Below the pieces are notes generated by a model. That model was not told the origin of the DNA. It did no database searches and saw nothing but the letters and a program-made list of their open reading frames with translations. Positions 57,552-64,000 of a DNA stretch of 64,000 nucleotides are shown piece by piece (positions within the stretch are counted from its first letter, which is position 1; the number at the start of each line of letters is the position of its first letter). Source of the stretch: an uncultured Bacteroidota bacterium (lineage in GTDB: Bacteria; Bacteroidota; Bacteroidia; Bacteroidales; P3); the NCBI GenBank assembly GCA_902771735.1, contig CACXXO010000007.1, positions 62,001 through 126,000 on the forward strand, given 5' to 3'. The position numbers and the translations under genes were made by a program.

Positions 57552-59558
57552 ATGAAGATAAAAGCCTTCCCCTTCAGCAACGTCCTGTCTGTGCTCATCA
57601 ATCTGGGCATCGTCTATGTCCTTTATATGGTCACCCGCGTGGCCTTCGTGCTCGAAAACTGGAACACCCTCTCCGTGGGCTGGGACCAGCTCTCCATGTG
57701 GGAGGTCTTCTCCGGCAGCCTGCGTTTCGACTCCTCGGGCATCCTCTACACCAACTGGCTGTGGATCATACTCATGCTCCTCCCCATCCACACCAAGGAG
57801 CGTCCCTGGTGGCACAAGATGTGCAAATGGGTCTTTGTGGTCATCAACTCCTTAGCCCTCAGCATCAACCTCGTCGACACCGTCTATTCCCAGTTCACCG
57901 GCCGCCGCACCACGGCCTCCTTCTTCGCCGAATTCTCCAACGAGGACAACCTTGGCGGCATCTTCTTCACCGAACTCATCAACCACTGGTACCTCCTCCT
58001 CCTCGGCCTCGCTCTCATTGCCGCACTCTGGTTCCTCTATGCCAAACCCGACAACACCCCCCTCAGCAACCCTGACACACAGACACTCAAGCACACCCGA
58101 CTCAAATACTACCTCGCCACCTCCTTCGGCCTCCTCGTGGCCATCCCCTTCTCCATTTTCGCCATGCGCGGCGGCTTCACACGCGACACCCGCCCCATCA
58201 CCATCTCCAACGCCAACCAGTATGTCCACTCGCCTCAGCAGGCCGCCATCGTCCTCAACACCCCCTTCTCCATCATCCGCACCATCGGCAAGCACCCCTT
58301 CAAAAACCCGCAGTACCTGCCCGACGACCAACTCGCCTCCATCTACTCCACCCTCCACATCCCCTCCCCTGCCGACACCGTCCCCATGGTCTCGGGCCAG
58401 AAAAACGTCATGGTCATCATCCTCGAGAGCTTCACGCGCGAATACTTCGACTTCTACAACGAGTCGCTCCGCCAAGCCCACCCAGGCTTCGTCTCCTACA
58501 CCCCCTTCCTCGACTCGCTCCTCGCCCACTCCCTCACCTTCGAGCACACCTTCGCCAACGGCCGCAAGAGCATCGACGCCATGCCCTCGTCGCTCACCTC
58601 CGTGCCCTTCTTCATCGAGCCCTTTATCCTCACCCCCTCGTCGCTCAACGACCTCAGCGGCCTCGCCCGCTGCCTCGGCGAGAAAGGCTACAACTCGGCC
58701 TTCTTCCACGGCGCCCCCAACTCCTCCATGGGCTTCCAGGCCTTCGCGCGCTCGGCGGGATTCAAAAACTACATAGGCATGACCGAATACTGCGACGATC
58801 CGCGCACCGGCGGACGCGCCGACTTCGACGGCCACTGGGCCATCTGGGACGAGGACTTCCTCCAGTTCACCGCCACCGCCATCACCGAACGGCTCCCTGA
58901 ACCCTTCATGGCCGGTTTCTTCTCCGCCACCTCCCACCACCCCTTCAACATCCCCGAACGCTACAAATCCATCTACACCGGCGGTCCTCTCGACATCCAC
59001 CGCACCATCCAGTACTGCGACAATGCCCTCCGCCACTTCTTCGCCACTGCCTCCCGGCAACCCTGGTTCAAAAACACCATCTTCGTCTTCACCGCCGACC
59101 ACTCCTCACAGACCCAATACGAAGAAAGCCAGACCTCTGTGGGCGTCTTCTCCATCCCCATCGCCATCTACGACCCCTCCGGCGAACTCCCCGCGGGCAA
59201 ACGCCCCGGCGTCATGCAGCAAATCGACATCATGCCCTCCATCCTCCGCATCCTCGGCTACGACCAACCCTTCCCTGCCTTCGGCAAAAACGTCTTCGAC
59301 CCCGACGAGACCCCCTGGGCCGTCAACTACACTGGCGGCATCTACCAGTACATCGAAGGCGACTATGCACTCCTCTTCGACGGCGACCAACCCACCGGCC
59401 TCTACAACTATGTCCTCGACCCCCTGCAGAAACACAACCTGCTCCGCGCCGACCCCCAACGCGCCGACCGTATGTTGCTGCGCCTCAAGGCCATCGTCCA
59501 GACCTACATGATACGCATGACCACCAACCACCTCGTCATCCGCGACGGCGACCTCTGA
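57552..59558 (+). CDS. LTA synthase family sulfatase-like phosphotransferase
   Basis: The 668-residue protein has about five N-terminal transmembrane helices (1-210) and a C-terminal alkaline phosphatase/sulfatase-fold domain with NVMVIILESFTREYFDFYN (about 289-307), the nucleophile region NGRKSIDAMPSSLTS and FVFTADHSSQTQYEE (about 513-527). Enzymes of this type transfer glycerol or ethanolamine phosphate groups from lipids to envelope glycans. In a Gram-negative it is probably a phospho-group modifier of LPS or another glycan. It is the last gene of the run from pth to here. Confidence 0.87.
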   Translation: MKIKAFPFSNVLSVLINLGIVYVLYMVTRVAFVLENWNTLSVGWDQLSMWEVFSGSLRFDSSGILYTNWLWIILMLLPIHTKERPWWHKMCKWVFVVINSLALSINLVDTVYSQFTGRRTTASFFAEFSNEDNLGGIFFTELINHWYLLLLGLALIAALWFLYAKPDNTPLSNPDTQTLKHTRLKYYLATSFGLLVAIPFSIFAMRGGFTRDTRPITISNANQYVHSPQQAAIVLNTPFSIIRTIGKHPFKNPQYLPDDQLASIYSTLHIPSPADTVPMVSGQKNVMVIILESFTREYFDFYNESLRQAHPGFVSYTPFLDSLLAHSLTFEHTFANGRKSIDAMPSSLTSVPFFIEPFILTPSSLNDLSGLARCLGEKGYNSAFFHGAPNSSMGFQAFARSAGFKNYIGMTEYCDDPRTGGRADFDGHWAIWDEDFLQFTATAITERLPEPFMAGFFSATSHHPFNIPERYKSIYTGGPLDIHRTIQYCDNALRHFFATASRQPWFKNTIFVFTADHSSQTQYEESQTSVGVFSIPIAIYDPSGELPAGKRPGVMQQIDIMPSILRILGYDQPFPAFGKNVFDPDETPWAVNYTGGIYQYIEGDYALLFDGDQPTGLYNYVLDPLQKHNLLRADPQRADRMLLRLKAIVQTYMIRMTTNHLVIRDGDL

Positions 59559-59571
59559 AACCACGCCATTC

Positions 59572-59620
59572 GTCCCCTCCCCCCGGGAGGGACAGCCGCG
59601 AAGCGGACGGGGTGGGGAGA
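59572..59620. repeat. GC-rich inverted repeat element
   Basis: GTCCCCTCCC can pair with GGGAGGGAC (59572-59593), followed by CAGCCGCGAAGCGGACGGGG. A resembling arrangement lies at 13124-13165. It may terminate the envelope operon, but no T-run follows. Confidence 0.45.
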
Positions 59621-59667
59621 ACCCACACCCGAACTTCCCAATTGTTAACAAATCCTAAACACCAACA

Positions 59668-59757
59668 CCCTCTCACAACCCTATCAACACCTACCGTGGT
59701 AGGAGTTGGTTGGGAGTTGGTAAGGAGATGGTAGGTAGTTGGTACGGTATTTATACC
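59668..59757. repeat. 11-bp-unit palindromic intergenic repeat, copy C
   Basis: The core CCTACC-GT-GGTAGG (59690-59703) is followed by five 11-bp units (59698-59752: GGTAGGAGTTG, GTTGGGAGTTG, GTAAGGAGATG, GTAGGTAGTTG, GTACGGTATTT) and ATACC. The left arm is less regular than in copy B. The rest of the gap, 59758-60009, has an AT-rich leader but no gene. Confidence 0.82.
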
Positions 59758-59985
59758 AATCAGGTACAAGCTGTTAGGCTTGCGGAGCAGCCTCGGCAGG
59801 CAAAACAGGTGCCGGAGAAGGTTTTTCTACCGGAAAATTAACTTAATAAATGTTAAATGCTGCTTTTGATGGCAGAGGCAAAGGTGTTTTCTAAAACCGC
59901 CTTGGGGTGCCGAAATTAGTTAAATATTCTTAAAAAATGTTAAAATTTCGAGTTCGAAATATACTTTTAGGGTGTTTTTGGTGTA

Positions 59986-59999
59986 TTATATATATGTAG
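59986..59999 (+). promoter_or_regulatory. Candidate autoregulatory promoter motif, sigma cassette 2
   Basis: TTATATATATGTAG lies 10 bp before the second sigma gene and resembles the motif before the first cassette at 38195-38210. A TTTGG also occurs a little upstream of each, but at different distances. Confidence 0.35.
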
Positions 60000-60009
60000 A
60001 GGGAAAAAT

Positions 60010-60507
60010 ATGCGCGACGAGGAACAACTATACAAGGAGTTCGACCAGCTCATCGGACGGCACAGGAGACTCATACGGTTTCTGTGCCAACGGGCGTCGT
60101 ATGGGCGCGAGGCCCATTGTCGCGACCTGATACAGGAGTGCTATGTGGCGATGCTGAAGCACCTGCCCGGAAGGGAGCCCGGGCAGTCCGGGCGGCACGA
60201 GCTTCGGTGGGTCTACTGGCAGTGCCGCAGCGCCATAGACAGTTACCGTCGCAAGATGCAGCGCATCATCGAAGTTCCGCTGAGCGACGAGTTGGCCTAC
60301 AGCCGGCCTGCCGCCAGCGAGGTGACGCGGCTCACCGTCGACGAGCTGGCCGCCTGCCTCGACGGCAAGGAGCGGCGCTTCTTCCTGCTGATGGTCGACG
60401 GGGCCGACGACGAGGAGCTGGGGCAGGTGCTGGGATTGAAGCACCGCAGCGTGGTGCAGATGAGGCACAACATAAAGAAGAAACTGCAGAAATATATCGA
60501 ACAATGA
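60010..60507 (+). CDS. Sigma-70 family (ECF-like) sigma factor, cassette 2
   Basis: The 165-residue protein is a paralogue of the sigma factor at 38226: FDQLIGRHRRLIRFLCQ and CRDLIQECYVAMLKHL (about 11-50) match region 2, and LGQVLGLKHRSVVQMRHNIK (about 136-155) is the region 4 recognition helix. The middle part (about 55-110) differs more. Same length, same downstream genes and same 4-bp overlap as cassette 1 show an ancient duplication of the whole cassette. Confidence 0.87.
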   Translation: MRDEEQLYKEFDQLIGRHRRLIRFLCQRASYGREAHCRDLIQECYVAMLKHLPGREPGQSGRHELRWVYWQCRSAIDSYRRKMQRIIEVPLSDELAYSRPAASEVTRLTVDELAACLDGKERRFFLLMVDGADDEELGQVLGLKHRSVVQMRHNIKKKLQKYIEQ

Positions 60508-60779
60508 AGAAACAGGAAGACAACAGGATGCCTGCCGGGATGATGGCCCACGCCGTAGCCCTGGCGGAGGAGCAGGCCGAGGGCTTCGGGGAGAGCTGCC
60601 GCCGCTACCGGCGCTGGGCTGCCGTCCGTCGCTGTGTCGGCGTGGTGGTGCTGCTGGTGGCCGCTGTGCTCACGATGGGCAGCGTGATGGCCGCTGTCGC
60701 CAACGGCCCGATGGCGAAAGGGGCCTGGGCGACCGATGTCGCAGTGGAGAATGTGAACCAAATGCTTGAGAAAATATGA
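60504..60779 (+). CDS. Small single-pass membrane protein, probable anti-sigma partner, cassette 2
   Basis: The 91-residue protein has an N-terminal soluble part (about 1-40), a helix (VGVVVLLVAAVLTMGSVMAA, about 45-64) and a short tail, exactly as its counterpart at 38717. It starts within the sigma stop (ATGA) and overlaps the third gene in the same way. An anti-sigma role is inferred from position only. Confidence 0.7.
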   Translation: MKKQEDNRMPAGMMAHAVALAEEQAEGFGESCRRYRRWAAVRRCVGVVVLLVAAVLTMGSVMAAVANGPMAKGAWATDVAVENVNQMLEKI

Positions 60780-61279
60780 TGCCCAGGAAGATAAGAGTGT
60801 TCTGGCTGGTGAGCCTGGTTTTGGTTGTGGCGGCAACGGCGGCCACCGCCGTCAAGCTGTGGCCGCGGGTGGAGGTCAGCGACCTCTACCGCACCTATGC
60901 CGACATGCCGGGCATCGACGCCACCTTCCTCCACGACTTCCCCCTCAACGACACCGTTGCGGTCGATGTCACCATCCTCCAGGCTTCCGACTCGACAGGA
61001 TGGGAGCGATTGCTGAAAGACTTCGGCATGACACCACCGCCACCGGAAGTGATTGAGATTTGTGGGAAGGCTTTCATTGAGATGCGGCAGGCACCAAAGA
61101 GCGACTATTCCGGTTGCAGAGATACGGTGCTGCTCAATAATGATTTTATTGCCACCTCATGGTACGAAAAAACCATTTGGGTGTTTGTCATAGAAACAGA
61201 GGAACAGTATTCGGCTGTTTTACTGAATCAAGTGGACGAAAGTATCAATCGTAGTTTATCTTTAAATAAAAAAGAATGA
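60776..61279 (+). CDS. DUF4252-like membrane-anchored protein, cassette 2
   Basis: The 167-residue protein has an N-terminal hydrophobic anchor (about 9-27) and the motif VEVSDLYRTYADMPGIDATF (about 31-50) followed by VAVDVTILQASDSTGWERLL, similar to its counterpart at 39015. The C-terminal third lacks clear similarity and is more AT-rich, and may have been replaced. Two ATG codons at the start are adjacent. Confidence 0.62.
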   Translation: MMPRKIRVFWLVSLVLVVAATAATAVKLWPRVEVSDLYRTYADMPGIDATFLHDFPLNDTVAVDVTILQASDSTGWERLLKDFGMTPPPPEVIEICGKAFIEMRQAPKSDYSGCRDTVLLNNDFIATSWYEKTIWVFVIETEEQYSAVLLNQVDESINRSLSLNKKE

Positions 61280-61308
61280 AAAAAACAAACACAAAAAAAT
61301 AAAACATT

Positions 61309-62376
61309 ATGAAAAAGTTAACATTAGTAATGGCCTTTGTGGCGGCCTTCGGTGCCACTGTTATGGCACAGGACACGGTGTTGTCCGACAGGCCCAAGGA
61401 GAATTGCTATTACACCTCTTGGGCTGAAGGGGATACCCTTGCATCATGCGGGATGCGCGTTGGTGGAATGAGTTTCACCGATTTGGCCACTGCCTACTAT
61501 TCGAAGGATACACTGAAAATCTATGGGGTGGCAATCAGTGCGGTGGCGAGGGACAAAGGGCCAGACAACCCCTATTATCATGATACCACGCTGGACAGCA
61601 TGTACTGCCAGGTGCGTGTTTATGAGAGCCTTGGGGACTCGCTCGGGGTGCTGAGGGAGAGCCGTCTCCATCTTCGGGATTCGGCGGTTTCCTATTATCT
61701 GGCTGCCGACAGGTGGGACTTTACCAACTATAGGCCGGATGGCTCGCTCGGGAAGTTTGACCCCATCCCGGTTTATGAGTTGTTTTTCGAGCAGCCGGTT
61801 TCGGTCTGTGACAGCTTTTATATCGGATTCTTCTTTGACAAAGACATAATGTTGTACGACTCGATCTCCCGACGCCAATACTATCCCTATCGCTATCACA
61901 TGGCGGCATTGGGTTTCAAAAGTTTTAAAGGGAGAGCGGAACCGATAGTCTATGCCCAGCGATTCCGTCCGGACAATGTCAACCATCCGGGAGACTGGCT
62001 TTTCATCCGAAATGCTACAGAGTATCTCTACATGTATGCCATCACAGAGCCTGGCGACGGCACCTCTGGCGGCGGCAGCGGCAGCGACACGACATTGACA
62101 ATCACGGCTTCCGATGCAGCAGCCCGCTATGTGTCGGTGCAGCCCAACCCGGCGGTGGACGAGGCGCGGGTGCTGTCGAGCCTCGGGCTGGAGCGCATCG
62201 AGGCCTACAACGCCGGCGGGCAGAAGGTCTACGAGGGCAAGGCCGAGGGCCTCGAGGCCACCCTCGACGTCAAGGGCTGGCCCCGCGGCACCTATTCTAT
62301 ATTAAAAAAAGTTCGTATCTTTGCATTTTCAAATCCATGCGAAAATGAGTCACAAGACTGCAATAAAATTATATGA
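61309..62376 (+). CDS. T9SS-type secreted protein with truncated sorting domain
   Basis: The 355-residue protein has a signal peptide (ending TVMAQ), a beta-rich middle domain (about 25-245), a Gly/Ser linker (GTSGGGSGSD) and the start of a T9SS C-terminal domain (SVQPNPAVDEARV ... LDVKGWPRGTYS). The domain should end with a final strand and basic tail; instead the frame continues through the next gene's promoter, giving [16 protein letters not shown]. The last strand of the sorting signal is lost, so export may be abolished. It follows sigma cassette 2 after a 29-bp gap. Confidence 0.72.
   Translation: MKKLTLVMAFVAAFGATVMAQDTVLSDRPKENCYYTSWAEGDTLASCGMRVGGMSFTDLATAYYSKDTLKIYGVAISAVARDKGPDNPYYHDTTLDSMYCQVRVYESLGDSLGVLRESRLHLRDSAVSYYLAADRWDFTNYRPDGSLGKFDPIPVYELFFEQPVSVCDSFYIGFFFDKDIMLYDSISRRQYYPYRYHMAALGFKSFKGRAEPIVYAQRFRPDNVNHPGDWLFIRNATEYLYMYAITEPGDGTSGGGSGSDTTLTITASDAAARYVSVQPNPAVDEARVLSSLGLERIEAYNAGGQKVYEGKAEGLEATLDVKGWPRGTYSILKKVRIFAFSNPCENESQDCNKII
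62316..62323 (+). promoter_or_regulatory. -7 box for the small membrane protein gene
   Basis: TATCTTTG (TAnnTTTG) lies inside the 3' end of the truncated T9SS gene and 21 bp before the ATG at 62345. The preceding AT-rich tract begins exactly where T9SS-domain similarity ends. Confidence 0.7.
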
Positions 62377-62620
62377 AATAGCCTCCTACGTGCTGATTCT
62401 GGGCGCCACGGTGGTCTATTTTATGCTGAAAAACAGTGACACCCCGGGTCTCAGCCTGTCGCTGACGATGATACTGGTGGCCTTGGCCATCGCCATGCGG
62501 TGGATGATGGAGCGCCACCGTTTTCGCGCCTGCGAGGAGGAACTCGACCAACTGAAGGACGACCTGCGCCGCCTCACACAGCTCTACGCCGAAGAGAAAA
62601 AGAAAAATAGTAATAATTAA
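62345..62620 (+). CDS. Small two-helix membrane protein with coiled-coil tail
   Basis: The 91-residue protein has two transmembrane helices (about 9-29 and 35-53) and a charged helical tail ([20 protein letters not shown], about 64-83) likely to form a coiled coil. It starts at the ATG at 62345; an earlier TTG lies in the promoter. It is 17 bp before efp and may be cotranscribed with it. Function is unknown. Confidence 0.72.
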   Translation: MSHKTAIKLYEIASYVLILGATVVYFMLKNSDTPGLSLSLTMILVALAIAMRWMMERHRFRACEEELDQLKDDLRRLTQLYAEEKKKNSNN

Positions 62621-62637
62621 ATAAACAACAATCATTT

Positions 62638-63201
62638 ATGGCAACAACCACTGACATTAAGAACGGACTTTGCATCAATTTCAACAACGACATCTACACC
62701 ATCGTTGAATTCCTCCACGTGAAACCCGGCAAGGGCGCCGCCTTCGTGCGCACGAAGATGCGCAACGTGAAGACCGGCCGCATGCTGGAGAACACCTTCC
62801 CCAGCGGTGCCAAGATCGACATCGTGCGCGTGGAGCGCCGCCCCTATACCTATCTCTACAAGGAGGGCGACATGCACGTCTTCATGCACACCGAGACCTA
62901 CGAGCAGATCTACATTCCTGAGACCATCATCAACGCTCCGCAGTTCCTGAAGGACGGCCAGTATGTTGAGATCACCGTCGAGGCCGACACCGAGACCCCG
63001 CTGACCTGCGAGCTGCCTCCGTTCATCGAGACCGTGGTGACCTACACGGAGCCCGGTTTTGCCGGCAACACCGCCACCAACGCCATGAAGGACGCCACCG
63101 TGGAACCCGGTGTTCAGGTCCGCGTGCCTCTCTTCATCAAAGAGGGCGAGCGCATCAAGGTCGACACCCGCACCTGCGAGTATGCTGAACGCTTGAAATA
63201 A
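62638..63201 (+). CDS. efp: Translation elongation factor P
   Basis: The 187-residue protein is a normal-length [37 protein letters not shown] with the modifiable lysine Lys32, and the C-terminal [20 protein letters not shown] (about 141-160). It relieves ribosome stalling at polyproline stretches. Whether Lys32 is modified, and by which enzyme, cannot be told, as no epmA or similar gene is in the window. Confidence 0.97.
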   Translation: MATTTDIKNGLCINFNNDIYTIVEFLHVKPGKGAAFVRTKMRNVKTGRMLENTFPSGAKIDIVRVERRPYTYLYKEGDMHVFMHTETYEQIYIPETIINAPQFLKDGQYVEITVEADTETPLTCELPPFIETVVTYTEPGFAGNTATNAMKDATVEPGVQVRVPLFIKEGERIKVDTRTCEYAERLK

Positions 63202-63230
63202 TATAAGAATTAAAAATCAAGAATTAAGAG

Positions 63231-64000
63231 TTGAAGCATCTTGTCCTTATTGCAGCCTGCTTGCTTGCGCTGGCAGGCTGCAAAAATAATGGCACGGCAC
63301 CGGTGGACACCCCCTCGGGGGTGGACTATTCCCAGGTGGCGGTGCCCGATTTCTCGGCCGACTCGGCCTTCGCCTTTGTCGAGCGGCAGCTCGCCTTCGG
63401 CAACCGCATCCCCGGCAGCAATGGCTGGAGCCGCTGTGCCGAGTGGCTGGCCACGCAGATGCGCCGCTGGTGCGACACCGTCATCGTGCAGGAATTCAAG
63501 GCCGAATTGTGGAACGGCAGCACCGTCCCCGGCCGCAACATTATAGCCTCGCTCAATCCCGCCGCCGACCGCCGTGTGCTGCTGGCCGCCCACTGGGACA
63601 GCCGCTCCTGGGCCGACCACGACCGCAACGACGACCTGCAGCACAGCCCCGTACCGGGTGCCAACGACGGCGCCTCGGGCGTGGCCACCCTCATGGAAAT
63701 GGCCCGTGTGATGAGCACCATGCCACCCTCTGTGGGCGTCGACTTCATCTTCTTCGACGTCGAGGACCAGGGCGCTCCCGAATGGAGCGAAGTTTACGAC
63801 CAGGACACCTGGTGCAAGGGCTCGCAATACTGGGCCGCAAACCGCCACGTGCCCTACTACTCCGCCGTCTACGGCGTGCTGTTCGACATGGTGGGCACGC
63901 AACAGCCACGCTTCACCAAGGAACAAATCAGCCGCAGCTTCGCCCCCGGACTGACCAACAAACTGTGGAACGCCGCGGCGGCCCTCGGCTACGACAACGT
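63231..64000 (+). CDS. M28 family peptidase / glutaminyl cyclase-like lipoprotein (3' partial)
   Basis: The frame starts with TTG (63231), gives a lipoprotein signal with lipobox ALAGC (Cys17), and runs off the window. The zinc site of M28 enzymes is visible: AHWDSR, PGANDGASGVATLMEMAR and FFDVEDQGAPEW. In Bacteroidetes such proteins are often glutaminyl cyclases, which cap new N-termini with pyroglutamate after signal cleavage; the DVEDQG variant fits this group. No ATG is near, so TTG is the most likely start. Confidence 0.85.
   Translation, partial: MKHLVLIAACLLALAGCKNNGTAPVDTPSGVDYSQVAVPDFSADSAFAFVERQLAFGNRIPGSNGWSRCAEWLATQMRRWCDTVIVQEFKAELWNGSTVPGRNIIASLNPAADRRVLLAAHWDSRSWADHDRNDDLQHSPVPGANDGASGVATLMEMARVMSTMPPSVGVDFIFFDVEDQGAPEWSEVYDQDTWCKGSQYWAANRHVPYYSAVYGVLFDMVGTQQPRFTKEQISRSFAPGLTNKLWNAAAALGYDN

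Noticed and set aside
57852-59102. 416-codon antisense frame over the LTA-synthase-like gene
   Set aside because: Repetitive Gly/Val/Glu composition is the complement of biased codons in the real gene; no supporting signals.

Overview
This window is chromosomal DNA from a GC-rich member of the Bacteroidetes, most likely an uncultured Bacteroidales. The evidence is the many TAnnTTTG promoters with an upstream TTTG about 20 bp away, the scarcity of Shine-Dalgarno sites, type IX secretion (T9SS) C-terminal domains, Bacteroidetes-type lipoproteins and families (LptE/LptC variants, GT117, imelysin, DUF6266-like, GGSxD arginase-like protein), and the gene order coaX / outer-membrane barrel / TPR protein / lptC. 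I cannot name a genus from the sequence alone.

Layout. 1-2.1 kb: the 3' part of an oxaloacetate decarboxylase/pyruvate carboxylase B-type subunit, then a lone rnfA. 2.3-8.1 kb: a small lipoprotein gene, then a minus-strand operon (T9SS M1 peptidase, barrel protein, rbfA, LolC/E-like permease, trpS). 8.2-12.8 kb: a 42-residue lipoprotein, an SprT-like protein, ackA, a membrane protein and a TPR/PD40/OmpA protein. 13.3-18.9 kb: a plus-strand run (sirtuin, membrane protein, Ig-like lipoprotein, flippase, fabD) facing a thioesterase. 18.97-29.7 kb: an AT-richer accessory island with vsr, a REP-associated transposase and its palindromic repeats, a truncated second vsr, a dinD fragment, a two-gene operon of very large helicase/nuclease fusions, and a remnant of a YhcG-type nuclease gene. 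30-36.2 kb: kbl, and an operon of arginase-like protein, small protein, lptE, GT117 and a signal-peptide protein. 36.3-41 kb: a C69 dipeptidase, a sigma-factor cassette and a methyltransferase. 41-47.1 kb: a putative iron-uptake operon (porin, imelysin, di-haem oxidoreductase, CcsBA cytochrome c maturation fusion). 47.3-59.6 kb: pth, coaX, barrel and TPR proteins, lptC, lpxD, two SGNH hydrolases, an MBOAT acyltransferase and an LTA-synthase-like enzyme. 60-64 kb: a second sigma cassette paralogous to the first, a T9SS protein with a broken C-terminus, a small membrane protein, efp and the start of an M28 peptidase.

The signals most worth a second look are: (1) the operon pairing a PD-(D/E)XK-DUF2075 helicase with a 1567-residue exonuclease-RecQ-UvrD fusion, inside a graveyard of defence-type gene fragments; (2) an intergenic repeat family made of five 11-bp units beside a palindromic core, present three times almost in the same form and once or twice in diverged form; (3) two paralogous three-gene sigma/small membrane protein/DUF4252-like cassettes; (4) a transposase whose internal linker looks derived from its own REP-like repeat; (5) a biotinyl-type domain with tyrosine where the biotin lysine should be. 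Functions of the putative defence operon and of the repeats are inference.
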